Source: Leptidea sinapis
Lineage: Eukaryota > Arthropoda > Insecta > Lepidoptera > Pieridae
Length of the DNA: 64,000 nt
Reading direction: 5' to 3'
NCBI RefSeq assembly: GCF_905404315.1
Contig: NC_066292.1
Location: forward strand, 6,076,001 to 6,140,000
This document shows positions 30,863-41,947 of the stretch, piece by piece (positions within the stretch are counted from its first letter, which is position 1; every line of letters begins with the position of its first letter). The translations under genes and the position numbers were made by a program. The notes under the pieces were generated by a model, which was given only the letters and a program-made list of their open reading frames with translations, did not search any database and was not told where the DNA came from.

Positions 30863-32436
30863 CACTGGCCTTCAAAAGTAAGTATCACACTTTTAAAATT
30901 GGGATAACGTTTTAGGTTCACAAGATATACTTTCGAAATAAAAAGGACTCCAAAGAGAATTTAATTTTGTACATAAAAACTTTATAGTCGGTAACCTTCT
31001 TTTAGGAATTGGCTGAAAAAAAACTTCAAAAACAAAACCATTCCTTTTTCAAAGTGGACGTTTCCGAATTACAATTTTACCATTCACATTTTTCTTTCTG
31101 TTTTAAATTTTTTTCAAGATCGATGGGTCTTGTTTTAAAAATTTATGCTAAAAAGCACATAACTTTTATTTATCATGCCTCTTTCAGTTGAAGAATGTGC
31201 TAGGATCATGGCTTTTCTGGAACTAGGCATCAGTATGCGTCGCACTGCAAGAATGGTGGGTGTGACGGCACGAACGGTCCAGAAGGTAAAGTGAAGGTAC
31301 GAAGAGACTGGACACCATCCGAGAAGACCTTGTAATGGCAGACCCAGGTGTACCAGTGCCCGAGAAGATCGTTATATTATTTCCACTGTGTTAAGAAATC
31401 GCCACCAAAATGCAGTTGAAGTCCAGCTACTTCAGACCCGGAGGGACAACATTAGTGACAGTACAGTGAGAAGAAGACTTGCTGAAGCAAATTGGAAACC
31501 CCGAAGACCAGCGAGTGGCCCAAAACTCGAGAGACAGCATCGAGTAGCGAGACTGCGATACGCCCGTGAACACATGCAGTGGGATGAAGAAGAATGGTCA
31601 AGAATTTTGTTTGCAGATGAGTCTCGATTCTCCCTTTACACTTCTGATGGAAGGCGAAGTGTTTACAGGCGACCTGGTGAGCGATACCTTCAAGCCTGCA
31701 TCTCAGAAAGAGTCCAATACGGTGGAGGCAGTGTACATGTATGGGCTGGCATATCTTCAGAAGGTCGCACAGAGCTAGTAGCCATAGAAAATGGCACCCT
31801 CACTGGGCAAAGATATGCTCAAGAGATTCTCAATGAGTATGCAGGGCCGTATTTAGCAAATATGGGTGATGGATCGATGCTGATGCATGATAATGCCCGG
31901 CCACACACGGCTCATATCGTACAAGAGTATATTCAGCAGGTCGGTATCAGCGTGATGGCTTGGCCATCAAGAAGTCCTGATCTCAAACCGATTGAACACG
32001 CCTGGGATGAGCTTGGGAGGTTCGGTTAGGAGGAGTCAGAAATCGCAGACCACCACCTACTACCCTCAGGGCACTAAAGCAGGCCCTGGTAGAAGAATGG
32101 GAGAATATTCCCCAACATCGGCTCCGAAACCTAGTGTTCAGTATGCCAAACCGGCTCGAAGCTGTAATCAGAGCTCGAGAAGGGAATACCAGTTATTAAA
32201 AATTAAATAACATGTAATACATTTTAGTTGAATTTTTTAACACTAAACTAAAAATGTCTATTTTCATTGTTTTATCTTTTTTAAGTTAAAAATGTTACTA
32301 ATGTATAATTTTAGTTTCTAAGAATTAAAGCCTATAAAATTTGCAACAAAACTTTTTTAATCTTAAACCTCTAACTTCTATAGTTAAGAAAAAAAATTAA
32401 TTTGAAAAGTGTGATACTTGCTTTTGCAGGCCAGTG
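30863..32436 (+). mobile_element. Tc1-like DNA transposon, nearly complete
   Basis: 1574 bp flanked by TA on both sides (30861-30862 and 32437-32438). Terminal inverted repeats of about 38 bp begin CACTGGCCTTCAAAAG on the left and (inverse) CACTGGCCTGCAAAAG on the right, with about three differences. One transposase gene lies inside with a single in-frame stop and one frameshift. Size, TA target and a DD34E transposase place it in the Tc1/mariner superfamily. By far the best-preserved element in the window, so probably a recent arrival. Confidence 0.93.
31175..32199 (+). pseudogene. Tc1-like transposase, broken by one stop and one frameshift
   Basis: Encodes the cut-and-paste transposase. 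An N-terminal helix-turn-helix region (CARIMAFLELGISMRRTARM) binds the terminal repeats. A TGA at 31292-31294 interrupts it at codon 40, after VQKVK. The longest open part (31388-32029, 213 codons) holds the three catalytic acidic residues: FADESRFSL, MHDNARPHTA and SPDLKPIEHAWDEL, with 34 residues between the second Asp and the Glu (DD34E). Just after WDELGR (about 32020) the frame shifts; the C-terminal region NIPQHRLRNLVFSMPNRLE continues in another frame to a stop at 32197-32199. Start chosen as the first ATG before the helix-turn-helix. About 340 codons in total, the usual Tc1 size. As written it cannot make a full enzyme. Confidence 0.92.
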
Positions 32437-32771
32437 TAGTTTCGTAAAGTCTGGCTCAAATCATTGTAGGTACATCATTAATACTTTAACCAAACGTTTC
32501 CTGCCCTACTCGTATTGCATTTGCCAGATTAAGCAGATTTGCGGGTAATCCCTTCGCTGATGTAAGTAGCTTAGTTAGGCATATCTAATGGCTGAGTTAT
32601 TTATGGGAATGTTGTGTAACTGTTTTAACGAACTGGGCTCAGATTTATGATCGGATGCGGTTTTATAATTCCGTGGCGGGGCCTCAATATTATAACATGT
32701 TTTCGTTACAGTTGATAAGACTGCAAAATTTTCAATTTAATACTTATAATAATATAACATTTTTTTTTATT

Positions 32772-33068
32772 TCCGTATTCCACCTTCGCACGCCACAAGT
32801 TAGGATATCATCCCCACCATCTGGATGTGTGGCGGTCCTCCACAGTGCGATTTTCAAGGCACGTACTACAAAGCTGTGGAATCAGCTTCTTTGTGCAGTG
32901 TTTCCGGGACGATACGACATGGGTACCTTAAAAAAAAGCGCTTACACCATCCTTTAAGGCCGGCAACGCTCCTGTGATTCGTCTGATGTTCCAAGAGAAT
33001 GAGCGGTGGCGGTGATCACTTAACACCAGGAGACCCGTAAGCTCTTTTGTACTCCTTTTCCATAAAAA
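32772..33068 (+). pseudogene. LINE J 3' end
   Basis: CCACCTTCGCACGCCACAAG through CTGGATGTGTGGCGGTCC, FPGRYDMGTLKKSAYTIL in the frame ending at 32957, then the 3' untranslated end with GTGATCACTTAACACCAGG and TTTTCCATAAAAAAA. 5'-truncated. Confidence 0.7.
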
Positions 33069-33417
33069 AATTACAGTTCATATTACTATGGCTCCACTAT
33101 CAGCAATAGTGTCTAGTAAGTCTGCTCGCAAAATTTGTAAAGGGTATGTATTATTCTTATCGTCGTCTTTTCGACTGTCTTTCGTCTTTCTTCAATCCAT
33201 CGAATTCACGCGGGAGTTATGTATGTAAGTAAAGTAGTCTAAACCTTGGATAGGTTGTAATAACAGTTTGAAAAATTGTTGAGAGTTTTGAGTAAGAATT
33301 TAAATAGTTTGATTTAGACTGTTGGCGTCTGGTTTTTCAATACTTAAGGGTGAGTAATAAGTGTTTAACATATATATGGACATCGGTTCTGGTTATTTAA
33401 AATACAGATCATACCAA

Positions 33418-33893
33418 GTAGAGGAACGAGGTTCTGATCGGCTTGGGAAGTTCGGGAAGCTCCGTAAATCTTCTCGTCCAAAATACTACAGTGTCTGAAG
33501 ACGAAGGTTTTTAACCAATGTGTGTTGCCAGTGATGACCTACGGAATACAGATGTGGTCGCTAACTATTGGCCTTATGAGGAAGCTGTTGCGCAGCGGGC
33601 AATGGAGACGGCTATGCTCGGAGTTTCCCTGCGAGATCGAATTAGAAATGAGGAGATCCGTAGGAGACCCAAGTCGCCGACAAAGCCCAAATGATTGCGA
33701 AACTGAAGTGACAGTGGGTAGGGCACATAGCTCAGCGGACAGATGGCCGTTGGGGCAATCCTCGAATGGTGACCACGTACCGGAACTCGTAGTGTTTGTA
33801 GGTGGATAGACGATCTGGTCAAGATCGCCGGAATAGGTTGGATGAGGGCAGCGCAGGCCTTTGTCCAGCAGTGGACGTCTTCCGGCTGAAATG
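33418..33893 (+). pseudogene. RTE-clade LINE 3' portion of ORF2
   Basis: C-terminal part of an RTE protein, downstream of the catalytic domain. Motifs in shifting frames: CVLPVMTYGIQMWSLT, RAMETAMLGVSLRDRIRNE (alternative frame near 33595-33655), a GRWIDDLVKIAG-type block near 33800 and WMRAAQ..VQQWTSSG at the end. At least three frameshifts. No GAT tail here. Similar ends occur at 38798 and 44700. Confidence 0.75.
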
Positions 33894-34537
33894 GTGAAAA
33901 TTATGAAATACACATAGTAAAGTCTACTTATCAGCAAATGTATTGAAAAGTATCTATCTTTTTATTTCATCGGTAAGAGATTATTATTAATTCCAAAATC
34001 GTCTGATTAAATGAACTCCGGAGTCAAATCATTATAGTTTAACGACAATCGGTATCAACTAGATTTTCTGTGTTAATAATAATATTGAAAGTGTTAAATT
34101 AACGAAATTCCATAAATGGGTAAGGGGTAAACAGTTCAATATTCAATGCGAGTGGATTAAAAGTTAGATTTTACAACGAAATGTTTACGAAGCCTATGCT
34201 AGAGGTTTTTATATGAATTTCAACGTCTCAAATACAAAGCCTTATAATCTTTCTAAAATATTATCGACCTCTTCGTTTAATTAGGAAAGTCTGTAAGTAA
34301 CTAGTTCTGTTTTGATCTTCTGGCGATGAAAATAGAATAATATTGTACACAAAACCAGGTGATTGCTACTTAGGAAGCACTGCGGTGCACCAGTTCGTGC
34401 AATCAATAGTCGGTGTCGTAAGTCATTGTTATCACCATTACAATTGCGACTCAAATGGCTCAAGTTAAAGGAGAAGATACCGTTTATAAAATCTCAAAAA
34501 AATACTTCGTAATATAATCCAGTCGTTTTGATATAAA
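33894..34537. other. No recognised feature
   Basis: AT-rich; no repeat family recognised. Confidence 0.4.
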
Positions 34538-34768
34538 ATCAAATCGAAATCACTTTATTCAAGTTGGTTAAGGAAATGACACTTATAAATGTCAAAACTT
34601 TATTTTTCTCATTTAATTTAAATTAAAAAAAAAAAACAATTCGTAAAAGGTTGAGCTAAAATGAGAAAGACAAGCATAAACCTCATTGCCAATCTGATAG
34701 TTGAACATTTACAGCTTCATCGTTTTAAAATATTCCAGTTACAATATATGTAAAGTGATGCAACAAAT
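34538..34768 (-). repeat. CR1/Zenon-like LINE 3' end
   Basis: ATCAAATCGAAATCACTTTA tail-proximal sequence and a GATGCAAC edge, similar to 40452-40860. Truncated on the right by family T copy 4. Confidence 0.5.
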
Positions 34769-34769
34769 A

Positions 34770-34926
34770 TAAACAATTTGTTATGTTTTTAAAGTGATAA
34801 CCCTCACTTCTAGAATTAATACACAAATAAAATTTTAAAACAAAATTTTATGAACGATGCGGGACTCGAACCCACGACCTCTGGCGTTCCGTGCAAGTGC
34901 TCTGCAAACTGAGCTCTCTGGCCTTT
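34770..34926 (-). mobile_element. Family T copy 4, truncated
   Basis: One terminal repeat (GATAACCCTCACTTCTAGAA) plus a tRNA-like unit; the rest of the body is missing. The tRNA-like anticodon stem is unpaired, but the ACGGAAC loop and box B GGTTCGAGTCC are intact. Confidence 0.6.
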
Positions 34927-34949
34927 ATATTATATCTCTTTTTCAGTTT

Positions 34950-35062
34950 TTTTTTACGGTAAAGGTAACGAGCTTACGGGTCACCTAATATTAAGTGATC
35001 ACCGCCGCGCACAATCAACTTTAATATCCCAGACACCACCAGAGAATTGTCGGCGTTTTAAG
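34950..35062 (-). repeat. LINE J 3'-end fragment
   Basis: GAGCTTACGGGTCACCTAAT and AAGTGATCACCGCCGC then CACCACCAGAGAATTG, decayed. Confidence 0.5.
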
Positions 35063-35344
35063 AAGATGCACTTATGTTTGATTTTAATTATATGTGATAC
35101 ATATGTAATTGTGAATTGTCGATTGTCTATTTAGATATTTTTTCTTCAGTAATATATACTAGAAAAGCATGTTAAAAATGTTCAAAAGTATCATGGTGGA
35201 AATTCAGACAAAACAAAAATATTTTATTTCGTAGGTAAGTAAATTGCATTACATTTGAAATATGTAATTTTTTCATACAGCTCGTTCGGAAGCCAGATTT
35301 TACTTAGAGAAGCGAGGAATAAACTCTAAGGTTGTTCTTTTCAA

Positions 35345-35575
35345 AACAGAATGGTATTACAGGTTCTATTTTCAATTTAATTTACAAATCATTTCAATAA
35401 CATTATTATATGCAAGTGATGCAACAAAATACACAAACGTCAATTACTAAATGCTTTACACGAGTAAGTCAAAAAAATGTTAATTAATAAGTAAAAACAT
35501 AGTTACAGCTATTGAGTACATACCTACTTCAATCTACACATACCGTAAATAAAATAATGGCATTATGCGAGCATT
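35345..35575 (-). repeat. CR1/Zenon-like LINE 3' fragment
   Basis: ATATGCAAGTGATGCAAC, ACACAAACGTCAATTACTAA, GAGTAAGTCA and a CCGTAAATAAA stretch align to 40670-40800. Another copy of the same LINE as at 34538. Confidence 0.45.
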
Positions 35576-35654
35576 TTAGTAAGTATTAAAAAAATATATA
35601 TAATAACTTGAATTTAAAAAAAGAAAATAAAAAAAAAACAGATTTTCCGGTGAT

Positions 35655-35820
35655 AGGATCATCCAGCCACCACAAGCAGCGCCTGTTCACGAGCATTACG
35701 CATGAACCAGCCATCACCTCACTCAAACACATTTTAGGGAAGGGAACGACCCGCCACATGTCGCCGCCACTACCAGTGGAATTAAGCGAGCCTGACGATG
35801 CCTGTCACGAGAATTCTACC
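35655..35820 (+). repeat. Interspersed repeat, left member of an inverted pair
   Basis: GATCATCCAGCCACCACAAG, GAACCAGCCATC, GACCCGCCACATG and GCCTGTCACGAGAATTC correspond in order to the inverse of 36768-36929. It overlaps a 72-codon frame that may be a transposon protein remnant; family unknown. Confidence 0.5.
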
Positions 35821-36311
35821 AAATAACAAAAAAATAATGATTGATTTTGAAAATCTCAAAAATTCAAAGAGAAACATCCCATCTTATATCTTGAGCTGTG
35901 TTTTCATGCTACTGCTTACACCTTGGACTAAGCGACTCTTGCCCAAGATAATCTATGCTACGAGGCTGTGGTTATGTAAAGTTGGTGTTATTTGCAAATT
36001 GATTAGGCGTTTATCACACTGCCAACAATAGCGGAATGCAGTTGCTTTATACTGAATACCTGTTTTGTAAGTTGTCTTTATAGAAGAATGCTTAATTATA
36101 GGTATTAAAAATCGTTTCATTCTTCTGAAATTATGTTGTATATCTTGTATACCTATACGTAACGTAATCACAAAAAATATATTTAATTGAAAATCATTAA
36201 AATTTAATATTATAAGTATTTAACCCTAAATATACACATTTTTGATTACGCTCCTCTAGTCGACTCGAAGTTACACAGCCGAGCGTGATAGCTCAATCTT
36301 TTTTTTTTAAG
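35821..36311. other. No gene; small shared GTCGACTC/GCCGAGCGTGA block
   Basis: 36255-36300 carries TAGTCGACTCGAAG and GCCGAGCGTGATAGCTCA, related to 5275-5325. The remainder is unassigned. Confidence 0.35.
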
Positions 36312-36495
36312 GCAATAAGTGACGAGACGAACAGGGGGTTCAGCTGATGGTAATTAATACGACCTGCCTACAATGCAGTGCCGCTCAGGATTCTTGAAAA
36401 ACCCATAACTCTAAGCGGCACTACAATTGCGCTCTTCTCCTTGAGACATAAGATGTTAAGTCTCATTTTCCCAGTAATTTCACTAACTACGACCT
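36312..36495 (+). repeat. Family B element (B7), 3'-truncated
   Basis: ATAAGTGACGAGACGAACAG to TTTCACTAACTACGAC; contains the GTGCCGCTCAGG..CTAAGCGGCAC stem. The last third is missing. Confidence 0.75.
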
Positions 36496-36767
36496 TAATA
36501 GTATTCTGAATGTAATGGCGAAGAATTGAACTTTATTATTTGATGTATTTAGATCTGTTTTTTACACACCTTTAGTACTGTTTACCTGCCAAAGCCACTG
36601 TAACCCAAACTCCATAATGGTCCATCGTTCTTACCTGTGTTGGAAGCATGCGCTGACAAACTTTCAGCTTTTATAAAATAACGTAGGTCTGGGGTTCACG
36701 GGCTCTTGGTCTATAAGGAAGCAACGAACTGTATGCAAATTACTCGGATTGTCTTCTGATTCTGATG

Positions 36768-36929
36768 TCTTCTCGGAGTTCTTGTGACAGGCTTCGTCAT
36801 GCTAGCTTAAATGCCATTACTTGTGGGGTGGGTCATTCTATTTATTAGAATATGATCGAGAAAAGCGATGGCTGGTCAATGCGTCATGATCGTGAAAGAG
36901 GACTACTTGTGGTGGCTGGACGATCCTGT
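36768..36929 (-). repeat. Interspersed repeat, right member of the inverted pair
   Basis: Inverse of 35655-35820 with several indels; GTTCTTGTGACAGGCTTCGT, GTGGGGTGGGTCATTC, GGTGGCTGGACGATCC. Confidence 0.5.
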
Positions 36930-37149
36930 AAAGATTAAAGTTATTTAATATGTTTGTAGTTTCATAGATATTATTAGTATCTCTAGTAAAATGCTTCCAT
37001 CATACCTTTATTTATTTACAGTGTGTAGGGATTAATGCATCTATTGTACTCAACAATTCTAGGGTTTGTATTTATGAATTTACATTTTTTTTTTTTACTT
37101 TGACTCGTGTTAAATACTCAAAGCCCACCGATGAACATGTAAATGTTGA

Positions 37150-37270
37150 TTTATAAGAGTGGCAATGAGTTTCTTACTTCTTCTCAGCGCTCAACCTTTT
37201 CCGAAGTGATGGTAACTGGTTTGAAAGAAAAAACTTTTGATATTCATAGCTGTCATTTACTTGAGCTCGA
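37150..37270 (+). repeat. LINE 3'-end fragment (second Z subfamily)
   Basis: GTGGCAATGAGTTTCTTACT, CTTCTCAGCGCTCAACCTTT and CCGAAGTGATGG. Same block as at 3530. Confidence 0.5.
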
Positions 37271-37635
37271 TGAATAAATGTTCATTAAGTAAGCCCCCAA
37301 CGGATGAACCGTTGATGACTAACACATTTAAAAATTATAATAAGTTGAATACAAAAATCAAACTTAAATGTATTCGTGTGTTAAGAAGTATCTGCTTAAA
37401 TTGGATTAGCGGGTTGAAAAATGTATAAAAATTCATTTTGTAACGTGTTCATTGTTTTGTTTATATATTGAATATACTAACGGAAATCAGATAGCCTCTG
37501 GCATAGTTTTATAGGCTGTCAAAAATACTTCAAATAGCTTTCTGTACTGAAACAATAAAAATGTATTTTTAGTTGTATTGTTAAAATTTTTATACTCTCT
37601 GGATCTGATGCACCTAAGACAGTGGTTTTAGTGGA

Positions 37636-37753
37636 ATAGAATAGAATAGAAACACTTTATTAGCAATTAAAACACACACCTTAAATTAACAGTATAAATC
37701 CTAAAATAATAAATTAAATGAAATGTAAAGAAAAATATTAAGAAATAAACAAA
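37636..37753 (-). repeat. LINE-type 3' tail (GAATA)n, minus orientation
   Basis: GGAATAGAATAGAATAGAAA then CACTTTATTAGC; the inverse reads as an AATAAAGTG end with a (TATTC)n tail. Confidence 0.5.
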
Positions 37754-37905
37754 AAATAGTATATTTCATCACGAGTGTGGAAAGCCTGTAATTGCAAAGA
37801 GTTCCGACAAATGTCTACCCGAGCCGAGGCGCAGCCGAAGGTGAGAGTTGACAGTCGGAACAAGTTGCAATGACGGTTCCACACGTGTACTGAACAACTA
37901 TTTAT
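37754..37905. mobile_element. Foldback MITE with GC-rich centre
   Basis: Left arm CACGAGTGTGGAA..ATTGCAA..GTTCCGAC (37770-37808) is answered by GTCGGAAC..TTGCAAT..TTCCACACGTG (37854-37889). The central GAGCCGAGGCGCAGCCGAAG is much GC-richer than its surroundings. About 150 bp, no coding. Confidence 0.6.
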
Positions 37906-38211
37906 AAAACAGTTGCGAAATAATTAAGCAATTTAATAGAATAATAATAGCACAATAAACTCAACTAACTAAAATGGCGCCAACCGTAAAAGAATATAAG
38001 CAGAGATTTTTTTTTTGATTTCTTCACCCATTTTGGGTAGGCACAGGGAACTATGCCCATACAGCCAAGTCTTCAGTAGATTTTTTTTTATTGAAATGAA
38101 ATGAAAATGAAATTTAATGAGATGAAATTAAATAAAGCCTTACCTAATTCATTGAATCAAATCATTAAATCTGATATTGAAACAAATTAGTAGCTTCTTA
38201 TTGCAAATATA

Positions 38212-38531
38212 TCTTATATATAAAATTCTCGTGTCACAATGTTCGTTCCCGTACTCATCCGAAACGGCTTGACCGATTCTCATGAAATTTTGTGGGCATA
38301 TTGAGTAGGTCTGAGAATCGGCCAACATCTATTTTTCATACCTCTAAGTAATAAGGGTTGTTCACCCTTAATTTTTTTTTTAATTTTTGAACGAAATTTT
38401 TTGTTTTTATTGTTTTATAATGTGGCATTAAGAAATACATACAACTTAAAATTTTCACCCATCTACGATCAACAGTTACTTTAGTATCACGATTTTAATA
38501 TCGGCAATACAAAGTTTGCTGGGTCAGCTAG
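38212..38531 (+). mobile_element. Helitron H2 copy b
   Basis: 320 bp: TCTTATATATAAAATTCTCG start after A, GGGTCAGCTAG end before T. Hairpin GCAA..TTTGC just before CTAG. Compact version of 24658-25238. Confidence 0.8.
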
Positions 38532-38797
38532 TATAATATATGCAAATATTTCTAAATAGAAATATTTGCATAAATCATAAAAACTTCGTGGTTGGTTGTT
38601 TCTGCTTAATAGACATTATTTTGACAGTTGGGAAAGAGAATGCACGAGTTCGGAAAAGGTAAAGAAAAAGCTCGTGTATGTAATAGCCCACATCCCGAAC
38701 GCTATACGTCCCTGCAATACGCCACTTTGTTAAAAAATATAGCAGCTGTATTAAAAAATATTATTTAAATAATATTACCAGAAGACACACTATTGGT

Positions 38798-38944
38798 AGC
38801 CCCCACAACTATTGGACGGAAGATTTGGACGATCAAGATCGCCGGAATAGGTTGGATGAGGGCAGCGCAGGCCCGATCATCGTGGAAATCTTTGGGGGAG
38901 GCCTTTGTCAGTATACGTCTTCCAGATGATATGATGATGAAATA
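38798..38944 (+). pseudogene. RTE-clade LINE 3' end
   Basis: TTTGGACGATCAAGATCGCC, GGTTGGATGAGGGCAGCGCA then GTCTTCCAGATGATATGATG, i.e. the last coding bases and a short GAT-rich tail as in RTE elements. Confidence 0.7.
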
Positions 38945-39484
38945 CCGTTGTTTGAGGGTTTAAGAACGCAATATTGCATAACATTGCTATGTTGTTGGTA
39001 GGTATATTGTATCAAAGTCGTTTCAATAGAAATACAACGCAACGGGTTTATATAAAGTAACATTCGATAGCAATCAATTGCATTATCAGTTAGATTAGTT
39101 CGTATTTATTTGCACGCGTTGCATTGCGGGTTTCAATTGACTCCTGTTTCTTAATACCCATAAATAACTCTACTTCGAAATACACAATGAGTAAACTTTC
39201 TAATACTGCAACTCATTGAGAGTTAAAATTATAGATAGATCACGAGACAAGATAACTTTAGAGTAAATATTATGTGAAATGTAATAACTAATAGTAAATA
39301 AAAAACTAGTATAGTAAATAGTTATAATAATTGTAAACTTATCTGGTTTGAATATCATTCGATTTTTGAATCCAATATTTAGTAAGTACCTTATTTTTCG
39401 CACTCTTCTTTTATGGTTCCTCCGCCTACTACGTTCCATACCACGCCGGCACCTGGTTATTTTATATAAATAATTTTATATCTA
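38945..39484. other. No recognised feature
   Basis: AT-rich; the 79-codon minus frame (39200-39439) has no recognisable motif. Confidence 0.4.
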
Positions 39485-39975
39485 AAGGCATAAAAGGCAT
39501 TTATTTTCTCAAAATTGATTCCTTTAGAATTATTTTTGTTGTCATTTCTAATAACTACTAGATACTACTACCGCTTCGGAAACAAATGGCGCTCTGAGAG
39601 AGAACAAGCGGCGCAAGAAACTATCCCAGCATTCTTTTTTTGCGCTCTTTTCAATAAAAATATACAATATTGTACAGTCATTTCTATCGCTATAAAATAA
39701 TCACAATCTAGTCCCAGGCTGTCCGATCATTTTGATATTCAGCAGTGGAGTAATAGGATTTACGACGGAGCCATTTTTCTTATAAAACATTTAAATTTAT
39801 TTATAGATAATGCCTGAACAGTGGCTGGGACTTTATTATAGAAGTGTATACATTTACCCTTAAAGCTATTATGTATCTTATGAAGCCTACTAGAATTAGT
39901 TACAAGCAATCCCTTATTTCTAGTATTATAATAATGAAAATCACTATTAAGAGCAAAAAGCAAAAAAATATCTAA
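39485..39975 (-). pseudogene. LINE Z 3' end with C-terminal coding remnant
   Basis: The longest Z copy. The minus frame at 39760-39963 reads HYYNTRNKGLL..RLHKIHNSF.GKCIHFYNKVP..VQALSINKFKCFIRK, the post-catalytic C-terminal pattern (NTRNK ... FYNKVP ... FK) of CR1/Zenon-like LINE proteins. It is followed by an untranslated end and the TGCCTTTTATGCCTTTA-type tail (inverse). Reverse transcriptase core absent. Confidence 0.8.
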
Positions 39976-40075
39976 TTTTTTAGTACACTTCCTTTAACTT
40001 ATTCTCAAATATATTTGAGTTTAACTGTTGTTCAGGGTAGATACAAGATATACCATGATATGCCATGGCCTACAG

Positions 40076-40403
40076 CAGTGTTTCCCAACGTGGAGTTCAC
40101 GCCCCACATGGGGGCGATTTAAAAATGGGACCCGACCCGACTTCCTTAGGTTATTTAAATGTAATGCTAAATATCGGTGACAAATAAAAAAAATCTAAAG
40201 TAAAATTATTTTAAATGTCAGTTTTTCCTTATATGTTTTGGTATTTTACCTACGACCTTGTGATAACAATTTTATAGTGATTTCTTACTACAACAGACCT
40301 TTTATATTTCTTATTACAACAAAATTAATTAAAAATTATTTATGAGGGGCATAAATATTTTATAAATTTTAGGGCACGGCCTAAAAAAGGTTGGTAAACA
40401 CTG
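40076..40403. mobile_element. hAT-like MITE with decayed 8-bp duplication
   Basis: 328 bp. Termini CAGTGTTTCCCAACGTGG and (inverse) CAGTGTTTACCAACCTTT, typical of hAT elements, with subterminal ACGCCCCAC/GGGCACGGCC. Flanks GCCTACAG and GTCTAAAG match at 6 of 8 positions and fit the nTnTAnAn hAT target pattern. No transposase. Confidence 0.75.
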
Positions 40404-40451
40404 GTCTAAAGGCAACTTGTTCTATAACCGTCACGATATACTATGATGAAT

Positions 40452-40860
40452 CATAAAATCAAATCTAAATCAATTTATTCATGTGGGTCAAGGAAATTAC
40501 AGTTATTAATGTCAAGTTTTCCTTTCTTTTTATACTTACTGGCACTTTAGAAATTGTTGTGTTTTACTGCGAAGTGGCAAGAAACTCATTGCCACTTTTT
40601 AGAATCAACGTTTACAGATTCTTCTTTTAATCAATCAAATCATTTCAATTATAATATATGAATATTGATGCAACAGATATACTCAAATGTCAAATAATTA
40701 CACCAGTAAGTCAATTAATGTAAATTACAAAGTAAAAACACAAGAATTATTGAACATAACGTGCATGAATCCATTTACCTATCCTGTAAATAAATAAATT
40801 ACAGATAACAAAAAATATATTTTTAGCCTTATTGAGGCACGTAGATAGTAATTTGTACAT
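40452..40860 (-). repeat. CR1/Zenon-like LINE 3' end
   Basis: ATCAAATCTAAATCAATTTA edge, GCGAAGTGGCAAGAAACTCA, and TATTGATGCAACAGATATA then CCTGTAAATAAATAAATT. Longest copy of the subfamily also seen at 34538 and 35345. No intact frame. Confidence 0.55.
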
Positions 40861-40963
40861 TCTTCATCATTTGAGTTTAATTCACTTAGGGTACATTACA
40901 ATTTAATACAATCCAACGCCGATGATGTCTATCAGATAGAAATGAAGAGTATTTAAAGACTTA

Positions 40964-41536
40964 CTGCCTTATTCATAATAAAACGCTTTTCGAAGGTATA
41001 AAGCTATATTAGTTAAAACGTGTTTTAAGCCTATCGAACGTTCTTTAAAATTCCTTATTCATATTCGTTAGATAAATCTCCCATAACTAATACGTCTCTA
41101 TACTACGCAATGTGGCCATTTCGTACAAATATCATGATTTTAACTAATTTAATGAGGAACTGTCAATGGTAACAGACATCGTTTCAATGTCAATGGTTTG
41201 TCAGTTGTCAAAAGTCAATGTCAAAATAATTTCAAACTTCAAAAATCAAGTTTTGAAGTCTGGTGGTTGTCAATCTATGACGGATATCCAACAACTTTGA
41301 GCGGGAAGCTTTATATAACATTATTTAACGAACAGCTGATCGATGTCGGCCATGTTTTTTGCGTTCGAGTGCTTAAAATAGGTTTATAGAAGGGTCCTAG
41401 CTACTATAAGTCACGTCAGCTATAACGAAGAGATAATGAGCGTTTTAGCTCTAATATGCGATTATGAATACCATTTTTTAACGAGCGTATATTAGCGATG
41501 TTTTAAGTCTCCGCTAAGTCATTATGAATAAGACAG
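40964..41536. mobile_element. Harbinger-like MITE, 573 bp, TTA duplications
   Basis: CTGCCTTATTCATAAT at the left and its inverse (CTGTCTTATTCATAAT) at the right, flanked by TTA at 40961-40963 and 41537-41539. Related termini at 17665. The 63-codon frame inside (41198-41389) is not a transposase. Confidence 0.75.
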
Positions 41537-41947
41537 TTAGTATGCAGTCACGACGTAGTATGCAAGTCAATTCTCTCAGTTGTTAAATGAACCGGTAATT
41601 GATTCCGGTTTTGTTGTCTTATTGTCGAAGTACTGTGATATCCTGATTATAGGTACGAGTTTTACAAATTGAGACAAAGTAAAAGGAAATCGATGGAGTG
41701 GATTATATCGGTGATGGTAAAGAATTATTTAAATGATAAGAAAGGTTGGGTAAGAAATGTCCTAAGTGAATTTAGCTTTTAATTACTCATAATAAAAATA
41801 TATTATTATTCATACTAATGAATTATATTACTCAAGCTTAAACAAAGTTATCAATTATTATTAGTAGAGGTATTTGGTGAGTATTGCATAATATGTACAT
41901 GAATATTCTTTTTTGTTATTTGGTTGAGTTCTCGTGACAGGCTTCAT

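Noticed and set aside
31566..31778. Second plus-strand frame inside the Tc1-like element
   Set aside because: Out-of-frame overlap of the transposase; lacks family similarity.
33539..33937. 132-codon minus-strand frame
   Set aside because: Antisense of the RTE ORF2 remnant, which carries recognisable plus-strand motifs.
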